Positions 34,001 through 46,000 of a stretch of 64,000 bases of DNA are shown in pieces; position 1 is the first letter of the stretch; every line of letters begins with the position of its first letter. The stretch is from Henricia sp. BOLD:AAB3569 (lineage: Eukaryota; Echinodermata; Asteroidea; Spinulosida; Echinasteridae). Below the pieces are notes generated by a model. That model had not been told where the DNA came from. It ran no database searches and saw nothing but the letters and a program-made list of their open reading frames with translations. Both the position numbers and the translations under genes were made by a program. The stretch covers positions 1,302,001 to 1,366,000 of the forward strand of contig JBBELK010000096.1 of NCBI GenBank assembly GCA_037783545.1. The letters are read 5' to 3'.

Positions 34001-37000
34001 AAACATTCGGGATCAAGATTTGACTTCTTGATGAGTGGAGTCAGCTGAGCCATTTTGAAGTGATCGGGTACCACACCACAGGTAAGTGACTGATTAACAA
34101 TGTCACAGATGACAGGTAACATCTCGCTGAGACACTGCTTCAGTAGCCAGGATGGTAGGGGATCAAGTGTACAGTAAGTAGATTTTAAGTCCTATAATAA
34201 TGTTACGGACACTCTCATCAGAAACACATCCGTCTTCTTTGCCAAGTTCCGTCGTGGAAACTTGCTCGGCGTATCATTTCTCAAGGAGGTCACGAATTCC
34301 ACTGGTATACTTTGTCATAAGTGTTGGGTCCTTCTGAAGGCGCTTCCCCAACAGCTTCAATCTTTGCTCAGCTACCAACCTGTTGTTAGGCAGGTGTAGC
34401 GGTCTCTGCTTGAATGGAATGTCCATGGAGTAATTGGAACCATCATGATGGAGATATGTCTCCCAGATCAGTAAGGCTTTTCGGTCACTGACTGAGAGGG
34501 CATTGGTGTCATCGCCGACATTCTCAAGCTTCCAGAATTTCTCCACCTGTCGATGAAGATCGATGTCAGATTTCACAAAGTAGGTCTTTGTTGGCTTGGT
34601 TTCTTTACGGAGGTTAACTGGACCATTCAGTGTCCAGCCGAGCACTGTTCTTGTTGCATATGGCTCTCCTGCAGAGCCAGTACGAACTTCTCGTGGTGTC
34701 ATGATGTCTGGAGCATCTTGCCCAATCAGGAGGTGAACTTCCTTGGCATTGACATCAGGTAATTCGATGTCACGAAGGTGAAGCCAACGCTTCAGCTCTT
34801 CTTGGGTTACAAGACTGTCGAGGCCAATATTCATCCGAGGTCTGGTGAACACGTTGAACAAGGAGAACAATAATAATAATAATACTAATAAACCAACGTT
34901 TATATAGCGCATTACAGATCAGTGATCCCCCAATGCGCTTCACAGTAAAACACTTTTTAAAAGACGAATAGACTGATGCCGAACAGACCAGCTGCCGACC
35001 ATTACATTTAGTAAAAAACACCTAGTTAAAAATACGTCCAAATTCGATGTCACGAAGGTGAAGCCAACGCTTCAGCTCTTCTTGGGTTACAAGACTGTCG
35101 AGGCCAATATTCATCCGAGGTCTGGTGAACACGTTGAACAAGGAGAACAATAATAATAATAATACTAATAAACCAACGTTTATATAGCGCATTACAGATC
35201 AGTGATCCCCCAATGCGCTTCACAGTAAAACACTTTTTAAAAGACGAATAGACTGATGCCGAACAGACCAGCTGCCGACCATTACATTTAGTAAAAAACA
35301 CCTAGTTAAAAATACGTCCAAATTCGATGTCACGAAGGTGAAGCCAACGCTTCAGCTCTTCTTGGGTTACAAGACTGTCGAGGCCAATATTCATCCGAGG
35401 TCTGGTGAACACGTTGAACAAGGAGAACAATAATAATAATAATACTAATAAACCAACGTTTATATAGCGCATTACAGATCAGTGATCCCCCAATGCGCTT
35501 CACAGTAAAACACTTTTTAAAAGACGAATAGACTGATGCCGAACAGACCAGCTGCCGACCATTACATTTAGTAAAAAACACCTAGTTAAAAATACGTCCA
35601 AATTACACAATATCACAAGACAAAATCGCCATCACATCCGCGAAAACGAAAAGAAGAAAAAGATACAGCACAAGAAAGCGAACACAAAAGAACAAGCAAC
35701 AGTTAAAGTGTAAACAAGTATGTTTTCAGGGATGACTTGAAGCTTCCTAATGAATTAGCACACTTGATGTGCATGGGCAATTCATTCCAGTGTGTTGAAG
35801 CAGCAGCTGCAAATGACCGTTTTCCGTACACTGTTGATGTCTGTACTGTTTCAAGAAAGTATTTGTTACCAGACCTAAGAGAGCGTGTGGGCTTGTATTC
35901 ATAAATTAAGTCAGATATGTATTCGGGTGCAAGCCCATTCAGTGACTTATAGGTTGTAAGTAGGATCTTATAGATGATCCGTTTTCGTACTGGCAACCAG
36001 TGCAACTGATGAAGAACTGGACCTATATGTTCCCGTCTTCTTACGCAGGCGACAATCCTAGCTGCGGTGTTCTGTACTTGCTGCAATTTAGCAATTTCGT
36101 AATTGCAACAATCCAGACGTGAACTAACAAAGGCGTGCACAAGCCACTCGGCAGATGCCTGATCAAGGTACTTACGAACTTGACCTATTTTCCGAAGAGC
36201 AATGTTCGCGGCTGTACAAATGTTGTTTACATGAGATGACAAACATAAATGGTTGTCAATAATTACACCAAGGTTTCGTGCAGATGAAACAGTGTGCACT
36301 AATTCTGAGCCAATCTGAAGGTGATTAATGGAAACACTGCTTCTTAAGAATTTGCTTCTTAAGTGATATGAAGAATTTCAGTCTTGCCGCTATTCAATTT
36401 AAGCTGATTGTCGGTCATCCACTTCTTGACATCAGAAATGCAAAGCTTAAGTTGTTCAATGGCGGAAGAAGCATTAGCAGGATTGAAAACCATGTACATC
36501 TGCGTATCATCAGCATACATCATTAGTTCAACACCAGGGTGAGACTTAACGATGTCTTCCAATGGCGCAATGTACATGGTAAAACAAAGTGGGCCGAGCA
36601 CGGACTCTTGTGGTACCCCGTCAATAAGTGGAGAAAGTTCTGATTGAGCACCATTTATGACAACAGACTGAAACCGCTTATCTAGATACGACTGAAACCA
36701 ACGGCGAACAGTGCCATACCGATTAGTAAATCTCTGCAGCAAGATGGTGTGATTAATCGTGTCGAACGCTGCTGTCAAATCAAGTAAGACCAGCACAACT
36801 TCACCATGTGTGTCAACCGCACGAAGAAGATCATTACAGACACGTATTAAAGCAGTCTCAGTCGAATGGTGCTTACGATAAGCCGACTGTCTAGTACCGT
36901 GCAGATGATTTAAATCAAGATGTTCAGTCAGTTGAATTGCCACACATCTCTCAACAATCTTAGAGATAAAAGACAGATTGGATATGGGTCTATAATTACT

Positions 37001-40000
37001 CAAACATTCGGGATCAAGATTTGACTTCTTGATGAGTGGAGTCAGCTGAGCCATTTTGAAGTGATCGGGTACCACACCACAGGTAAGTGACTGATTAACA
37101 ATGTCACAGATGACAGGTAACATCTCGCTGAGACACTGCTTCAGTAGCCAGGATGGTAGGGGATCAAGTGTACAGTAAGTAGATTTTAAGTCCTATAATA
37201 ATGTTACAGACACTCTCATCAGAAACAGTCTCAAATTCACCAAATAGAGGCACGTCCATTATTTCATCTCGTACCTCACCCTTGGAGATATGACCCAGTT
37301 CAACCTTCACCTTCTTGATCTTATCACGAAAGAAGTCAGAGAACTGAGATGCAAGACTCTCTGCTGATTCATGCCTCGGTAAAACTTTAGTAGAGTTTAC
37401 TGAAGACACTAAATTGTCAATAAGATGGAAAGGTTTACCTTGTTCACATTTTGTAACCTGAGATCTATGATAATCAGTCTTGGACTTTTCAAGAGACTCC
37501 TTATACTTATTACACTGATCATAGTAAATCTGTCTGTGCACTTCCAAACCTGACGTAACCCACTTTCTCTCGCAGCGTCGCTTCGCGCGCTTCTGTTCAC
37601 GTAATTCATCACTATACCAAGGGGCGTGCGGTCTCAGCGTGATAGATCTAGTGACGAGCGGCGCATGCGCGTCAATGAGCTTAGCGAGAACCCTGTTATA
37701 TTGTATGATTAGTGAATCAACGTCAGGAGCAGGATTAAAGAGGTCTGATTCCAAAATATCCCTCTTAAAATCTTCTACATTCATTTCACGTAGTTGGCGA
37801 AAGCCGATCGTGTGCTTCACAGGATCAGGACGTGACATATTCAAAGAACACTTTACAGCGGAATGATCCGACGGTAAATCACTGTGAAGTGAAATGCCAG
37901 AAATTACATCATCAAGTGTATGACCTCCTTTATGGGTTGAGCTGGTAACATGCTGAGTAAATCCACCAACGGCCAGCAGTTCATGCATACGATTAGCATC
38001 AGAGTCACAGAGGTCCTCCGGTCCATGTGGAGATTAAAATCCCCTACCATCAAAATACGTCCAGGAATAGTGTTGATCATTCCATGAGAGCGGAAAACTC
38101 GGAAAAGAACAGCCTAGTTGTGAACTTGTTTTTCTTAGAGTATGGTGGCCTGTACAAGACAAACAATCTAGTACTGGATGACTTTGCAGTTACTGTTATG
38201 TCCATGTACTCGAATGACTTATACAGGGGACCAGTATTTACAGATGTGGAGAAGCCCTTACGTAGTATAACACAAACACCACCACCTACAGTATTTGCTC
38301 TGGGGACATGAAGTAGATCATAACCCTGCAACGTGTTATTAATATCAGAGAGGGCACGATTAGAGCGAACATCGGATGTGAGCCAAGATTCAGTTATGGC
38401 AACAATATCCAGCTTGCTCGATATCACAAAATCACAAACAGCAGCAACCTTTGGTTTTACTGATCTAGCATTCCATAAGGCAAAACTGACAGATGATGCG
38501 TGAATTATTTTCACATGTACAAGTGGTATATGTACAAGATTATCAGAATTGCAGCCATGTCCACATCCGGAGAACCCAGGAAAACGCTCAAAACGGGCAA
38601 TGCAAGTGTGGTTATCTGTCGTTGTTTCAGCCTACCACCTCTGCTGCCACGTCGAAATCGACTAATTCGCAAAGTATTAATCGTGTCCCAAATAGGAGCA
38701 TGAAGTTTTACATTTCGATTCACGATGTTTCTTACTGAAAGCAGAAACTGTCTAGAGTAAGACAAAGGACCCATTCTAGCTAGACATCAAGCGGAGTGAT
38801 TTGACAGTCAGCTAGAAAACTCGGAAGTATTTAAAGAATCCCTATATTAACACTGGCTAGAATTTACTGAAATCTCGGCACAAGAACATAATGTTAACCA
38901 CTTGAATTACTGTAACATAAAACAGAAATAAAAATTAAGATGAAAAACACTCACAAATAAACGACAGAGACCAAATACAAAAATTCATGCGTTACTCAAC
39001 AGCGCCCACTGTACTACCATCCATCGTATACGTACAAAAGACAAATCACAACACGCGGAATGGAAATCAACCAAACAAATCAAAAGAATCACGTAATAAC
39101 ACTCACAAATCAACGTATCAAAGACGCCAAAGTCCATAAAGTGCAGAAAAGATACAAAACTGTTATAAAAATTTGAAAGAAAATCGAAGAAATACAAGAA
39201 AATGTAGTCAAAACACGGAGCGAAACAAAAACATGTCTTGGCTGCTGGATAGCGCCCTCAACATAGTAGTTGAGATGTTCATCTGTTAAATCGGCCACTT
39301 CTAAATCAACAACGAAAATGACCACTCTAGCAGCATTCTGACCAATGGTAGTTAACCAGGTGGTGTATTTCTTTCCCTGCAAACCAAGTTTTCGCATCAG
39401 GTGCTCGGAACAGAAAGATTGAGTTGAACCTGTGTCCAACAGGGCAAATGTGGTCACAAGGTCCTTTTTTCCAGGTGCATTAACACGCACAGAAACTATC
39501 GGTAGTGCAACTTTGGGTAGGCCAGCCCCAGTGAGGCTGCAGGTCACTGTAGCGCTGGGTGTTGGGACTTGAAGGTGTTTCGATGCTTCAGGTGGACTAG
39601 ATGGGTTTGCAGTCGAAAATGTACTGCCATCATTCTGAGGTTTCGGTAGGTGTAGGTACTTGTTATGTTTCTTGCCACATCCTTCAATGGTACACACAAA
39701 TGGACGTGTGCAATCTCTGCCAAAGTGTCCTGACTTGAAACAGTTCACGCAGAGCCCTTTGCTCTGCACTAAGGCTAGGCGATCCTTTACTCTCATCGCT
39801 CTAAACTTCTCACACTGCGTGAGATAATGAGTCTGCCCACATTGAGGACAGGATTCGAGGTATCTCTGATGGTGTAAATTTATTGTAGTTTGTGGTTGTC
39901 CCTGTTGAGTTGGTTTGGATTCCAAAGCTCGCTCGTTTACGAAACGTTGTGGGGTCCTTTGGCTTGTTATCTCTTCTCGGTCTGTCTCTTTGGATAATCT

Positions 40001-43000
40001 TTCCGAAGACTGGATCACGAGCTTCATCAGCAGCCATCGTCACAAACTGGCAAAGGTCATCAACATTGGGTGTTCGTTTGTGCATGATCTTTATTCGGTG
40101 CACATCTTTCAGCCAACAGGTTTTTAGATAGTGGGGGAGCCTCTCGACGATTGACAAGAGACTGGTTCTGTTATTCAATTCACCGAGGTAGCCCATCGTG
40201 TCAAGGGTCTCACGACAACATCGCAAGTCATCTGCTAATTCTTGCAGTGCTGTATTGTCGAAAATGTCTGGCTGATTAACAATCTTGTCAATCCACGCCT
40301 GAGAAATGGTGTGTTCATCACCAAATCGTTCTTTCAGCAAACGAAGGGCAAGTGCATATTCTGCAGCTGGTTCTTTAACCATGCAACACTGGAGCAGTCT
40401 TTTCACCTTTCCAGTGCAGTACTGTTGGAGCCGAGTTAACTTTGCACCATCGGGTATGGATTCTCGGCCAACGGTGTTCTCAAAAGTTCGGATGAACGAC
40501 CAATATTTCAAGGGGTCTCCATCGAATGTCATCATCTCGACCTTGGGAAGTTGAAAAGCCTCAACCAAGGCCTCTTGGTGTACCCGAATATCAATGACCA
40601 TCTGGCACAGAACATCAGATTCAATGGTGTGGTCACTACGGTGTGTTAATGACAAAGGTTCAGATTTCGACGATTGAAATGCTGGGGTACTAACTGGCTG
40701 TGTACGTGCCATCATTATGGGTGGTGTAGCCCGAGGTGGGTTCACACCGTGGACGTTGCTTCGGTGTATTTTCTTTGGGGTGTTTTACATTAGGTGTAGA
40801 TTGGGTGAAGCCCCCGTCCGAGTGATTAGCCGCCTCTGCTTCGGTATAAATTCTCTCTAGAGCTTCAGCTCGAGCAAACTTAACTTTAAGTTCCATCTGT
40901 CGTCTTCTTTGGTCTAACTCTAGTTGCATTTCTAGTGTCAATGCAAAGGATTCCATCTCAATTTCATTTTGTTCTTGCAGGGCTGTTGCTTCTGCTTGCA
41001 GCGCTGCCTTTTCAGCTCTGGCTCTCAGTCGAGCACTTGCAGTGGAGCGTGTTGAACCAACATGTGATCGGGTATTTGAACGTGCCATGCTCCCTTGATG
41101 GCTTACTGATTCATGAATCATGTCATGATCAACTTTGTTTTCAACGTTGGTGTTAATGTTCTGGGGTATTTCATCTTGACCAATTTCTTGGTCCTCACTA
41201 GTATCCATGGTTGTTGACATACGAGGGGTTCGGTGTTAAAAATTATATTCCATACCGTACAAAACTAATGTAGCCAACCACAGCTACAGGCAAATAAATG
41301 TCAAAGGGTCCCAGGTACAAATACGCTTCCTTGGTTTCTTGATTAAAGTCAACGTTTATTAACTCCAACAATCGGTGAAATTACAGGTCAATCAATAAAT
41401 TTGGTAAAATTTTGTTATTCTGGGGTGTGGATTAACTTGATGATTTACACTGGTGTGGACTGTACTGATTCACTTGCGATAGATTGTCTGAAGGTAATTA
41501 AATCTGAGGAACTTCACTGGGTGTTAATTATAGATGAAGACTCATTCACAGGTGTAGCTACACTGTAAAAAATTGTGTTGAGTCACAGGTGTTTTTCTGT
41601 TGAAAAAGTCAAAATCGAACAGTAACTTTTACTGTTTTTGGAATTTGTTGTTATTGCACAAACGTTCTTCCGTCTGTGTACATTTTAAAAATATTGTTCT
41701 GTATGATTACAGACGGTTTGCCGTTAAATTACAGGTTTGTTCAGGAACAAGAAACTTTTAATCTTCATCTGTTAAAATACAGCCATGTTACTGTTTAGTA
41801 ACAGAGGATCTTCTGTTATCCCATCGATGTTCCCTGGTATGCGGCAGAAATTACGCGGCGTTGATAGCGAGTACCAGTACGTTGCATGCTGGGAAATCAC
41901 TGCAGTAAATTCAAACTGCGCAGTGCGCTTTTTGTAGTTGTGCCGTTCGTATATATGAAATGACAGATTTTGGCGGGCGTTATGTCGAAATATATAATGG
42001 AGACTGTTCAGTTTATAGTGCCGACTTGAACGAGAAGTAGCTGCTCTACATGTCGTGAAAGGCAAGTCGGTATTTTCGTACATTTTTTGGTTTTTATTTG
42101 CCGTGCAATACTGCCTGCAGTGGAGATACACGGGAGCATGTAACCTGCCTCAAAGTGCGGGAATACAGTAGACTCAGGCGGAAATTCCCCCTGAATTTAT
42201 CATATTCCTGTATTTCAGCGAGTCGGGTTACATTTTTGGTAAATTGTACACCCTGTTGAAACTCCACTGCACCCCGGCATGCAAATAAAAACTAGGAAAT
42301 TTAGAGAAACATGCCGACTTATTTTACATGAAGTGTGGTGCATCTACAACACAAAAAGTGAACTGTAAAGGTCAACAAGAAACAGTCGTCAATAACCTGG
42401 ACTGCTTCGTTCAGTTACATAGAATTGTTTCTGTACAGAAGGCTTTGTTAAAGAACAAAACCATGCACAAAACGATCACTTAGTCGTCTGTTGAAAAACA
42501 GAAGAATCTTCTGTAAATTTACAATTCCAAATAACAGTAGAGTCTACTGTATGCAAACAGATAAAACAAAAAAGTAGAATGTACTGTTTAAAAACAGTAC
42601 GCTATGTAATGCCAATTGACATATGAATGTACTGTAAATGAACAGAGATTTTTTTAACAGTGTAGACTTATAGGGTTTACATGAAGTCCGGTTGAAGATG
42701 AAGGTTTGCTAAGAAGATGGTTTCAAATGAAGGTTTTCAAATGAACTATGAAGTCTTGAAGGTTTTGCTGCAAAATACAAACATAATTTACGCTATGATT
42801 CTATCAGTAATTCTCTATCCAAAGGTACAGATTACATGTTCATGTACTAAATAAAATGCAAGACTCTCAACCTACAGTCACGTATGATCGATGCACATTT
42901 ATCACTTGAACTAGTAACAAAATACACTACATGAAGTTACACAATGTAATTTTCCGTTTTCTAACATGTGCAAATTCGCCAACTAAACGATTCAAAATGT

Positions 43001-46000
43001 TGCTCTAAATTTCTCAATTTTCACAAATAATGAATACAAACTGATTACTTACTACGCTGGGGTTATACAATGGCTTATTTATCTGAAATAATTAGGATTA
43101 ATCAGGTAATTAAGTGGAATTTACGATAGGATTACGTGAGGTTCATTCACTGAGATTTACAGAGACGGTTTTCTAAGTTTTTTGCGTGTAAACGTATGGA
43201 GCTAACAATCGTGTTGACTTCTCTTTCTCAGGATTGCGTCACGGGGTCACACGGATATCATGAATACATAATGAGCGTTTCAGTAATCGCGAAAATCTCA
43301 TTTTCGAAAAGCACACTTTCGCTTGCAATTCATCCACTTAAAACCGACAATTAAAAAATAATAAAAATCCACGTCGGCAAGAGGGATGTTTGGACTATCG
43401 AAAAAAGCCTAAATGCTGGATTTTCGTCAAGGGGGATCCTTCCTCTTTAAGTTATTCACAGTGATAGAACTCGATTTGCCTTCTTCTTACTTGTGAAGGG
43501 CCCAGTGCAGTTTACATTCGACGGTGACAGAAAGGGACTGATGCAAGTTGAGCAAAATCAAGGTATGCCCTATTTTTATTTTGCTATACTACACGTACAA
43601 CATCGGAAAATATAATTAAGTTTCAACGACAAATAAGATGCTATTGCTAAAGCACAACCATCAATATATGAGCAACCATACAGAATATATTGCATCCAAA
43701 TACATTCAAACTGGACGTAAACATTTTCGTTTATTGAGTTATACAGAACGTCATATTGATTACAGTGCATATTGATATATTTATCATAGTTGACTGATGT
43801 CCTGTGCACAGCAATATATAGTCAAAGATTGACATTTTGATGGCTTTTTCGAGATACCATTCTTTATAATATTGTACTAGATTATAAATGGAATCGTTCT
43901 AGTCATGATTTGCCAAGGGGCAATGTCCCGTTTATACAGAATGATCTTAAATAATTTTGTGAACTTTTCAGATGGGGATGAAGTTCGAGTAGGAATATAC
44001 CAACCGACCGCAGTCGCAGGGGAGAAACTTCAGTGGAATAATGATCCGCCCATTGTATGGCAAGGTGAGAATCAGCGAAAGCATGCCATTGGTCCGGCGA
44101 TGCGCGCTGCGCGTCACTGATAAACACGCGCAATGCGCGTACTTGAGAGCCAATCGAATGCATTGAGCTCACTCCTATCGAATGGGAGAGTTTGAAACGC
44201 TTGGTGGCAGCAAACAAACTAACCTTTCCATACGTAATATTGAGCATGCGCGGCAGGGCAGTAGGAGGAGGATTTCTGTAAGTGGCGGGCCAGTAGGACT
44301 TTTGTAAGTGGCGCGGCAGTAGAATGGGGCAGGGGGCACCGGTAAGAAAATTTGCAGACATCCACTACGAGGGTAGGTCTTGTCGTACTTCCCATAATTG
44401 GTGAAGTATTCGCGATTTCACACTTGAAATAAGTCTAAAATCGACAGGACCTACCCCCCGTAGTGGATGTCTGCATATTTTCTTACCGGTACCCCTTGGA
44501 TGAGGACTTTTGTAAGTGAGGCGCTATAGTCTCTCCACGGTGTCACAGTATGTATTTGTTACACTTTATTTTGACAATTTAGGAGGCAGACCACCGGCCG
44601 ATTCTGTCCTGGAGAAAGAATTGCCACGAACCATCTCCAGTAATCTATTCATTGGAATGACGTCACTAGCTGTATCTGGTATTCTATTGGCGCTGGGGTT
44701 CCTCGCGTTCAATATACATTACAGGAAAAGAAGGTATGCATTCAGTTTAAAAGTTTAGATTTTGTTTAGGAAAATATAAAAGCGTTGTCCTAATATAAAT
44801 TAGGATAACGAAGAATGTATATGGGTCATTCTATAAATTTGGGGTCCAACGTGTGACATTTTTCTGTCTCCGTTACACCTGACATACTGCTATTTGCCAT
44901 ACAAGTATCATTAAAAATGCCTTCAAACCATATTTTTATGAATTGTATTTTATGTAATCACTCTTTGAAATAGAAGGCATTTAAAGAATATGTCCTGAAT
45001 TTACAAAATACAACATTTTACAGGATGTCAGATGTAACGGGGACAGAAAAAGTGGACCCCAAATTTATAGAATGACCCATATACTGAAATCCACCATTAC
45101 CCAGTATCGGGTTATTTGTGTGTGTGCACGCAAAATAATTTGTTTACTTCTTTTTTTGCAGTACAATTTTATTGCAATTTTTATAAGAATTGTTATCAAT
45201 ATTAATTAAAATTTATATTTTCGTAAGCGGCAGTTGTCATGTGGTAGAGTATTAAGTACAGTAGTTAATTTGAATCTAGTTTCGTACATTGAAATAAGGT
45301 GTGGTATTTCTCGTTTTCCATGTGATAATGCGTCCTCGATAAACTAATACTATTTTGGAAAGAACGATTTGGGCAAAATAAATTTCGTGATTTCTACTTT
45401 TTCGTTTGGATTTAGATACATCAAAATGTCAAGTCCAAAGATCAACAACTTGATTCTGGTTGGGGGAATGCTAGTCTACATTTCTATCATATTCAACGGA
45501 CTCGACACAAGCAGGGTGGCGTTTGACGTCTACGTATGGATGTGCAAGGTGAACGGATTTCATTGGTAAAGTACAGCGCGTTGTACGCGTCTGGAAAGCA
45601 TTGATTTACATAGTACATATACTGGATACGCTATCTAGGAGTGTTTGTGTAGAAATGCGCGGCCGAACAATGGCGTAAGAAGGGTATTAACGCGTCACTT
45701 TGCATGCTTTGCTGCAGTATGTATACAATGCATATTATGCGTACTAGAGTAGGAGTATTGGGAAATTTGTTGTTTTGGAAAATTGTGTGTCTTCTTTTAA
45801 AGAATTTAAGAAAGTTTACGTTAAAGGAACACACCTTCTTTGTTGGGCTATTTTGGGCTCGAAATAGACCCATACATTATTCTGAAGCGCATTCGAGAGT
45901 AGATTAGATATATCCTGAAAAGACGCCGTCAAATTTAGCCGTTTTTGAGCACTTTTGAAAAATCCAAAGTCACGTGACTTTTCGGAACCAAATTCTGGTT

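Larger units (their letters stand above)
31781..34221. repeat. Tandem duplication, copy A (2441 bp)
   Basis: It contains the BEL pol segment plus the 3' half of the LINE. It ends at AAACA (34222-34226), a five-base microhomology shared by LINE and BEL sequence, where copy B begins. Only about three differences were noticed between copies. Confidence 0.85.
34222..37222. repeat. Tandem duplication, copy B (3001 bp, with two extra 280-bp units)
   Basis: Same content as 31781-34221 but longer by exactly 560 bases, which is two extra copies of a 280-bp segment. Confidence 0.85.
32430..39235 (-). mobile_element. CR1/L2-group LINE inserted in the BEL/Pao element
   Basis: Minus-strand LINE whose 3' tail (TTATTA repeats, about 32430) joins BEL pol and whose 5' end is near 39235 in the BEL protease region. 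Endonuclease 38077-38514 and 37164-37988, reverse transcriptase 36359-37123 with YADD, C-terminal region 35703-36299. Its 3' half was duplicated (32702-34122). Frameshifted in several places, so inactive. It is a different family from the LINE at 20004. Confidence 0.75.
28103..43031 (-). mobile_element. BEL/Pao LTR retrotransposon, interrupted and rearranged
   Basis: The element lies on the minus strand inside a receptor intron. LTRs start with TGTAGC and end with GCTACA (28103-28768; the other, 41269 to about 43031, is short at its outer end). Order on the minus strand: gag (39810-41220), zinc knuckle and protease (39235-40027), pol start (31833-32430), reverse transcriptase (30651-31646), RNase H (30372-30593), integrase (28868-29908). 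A LINE interrupts pol and several frame changes exist, so it is inactive. The LTRs differ by indels and a MITE, indicating age. Confidence 0.85.

Noticed and set aside
41772..42131. 119-codon frame inside the CTGT-rich MITE
   Set aside because: The element is non-autonomous and the frame shows no transposase motif.
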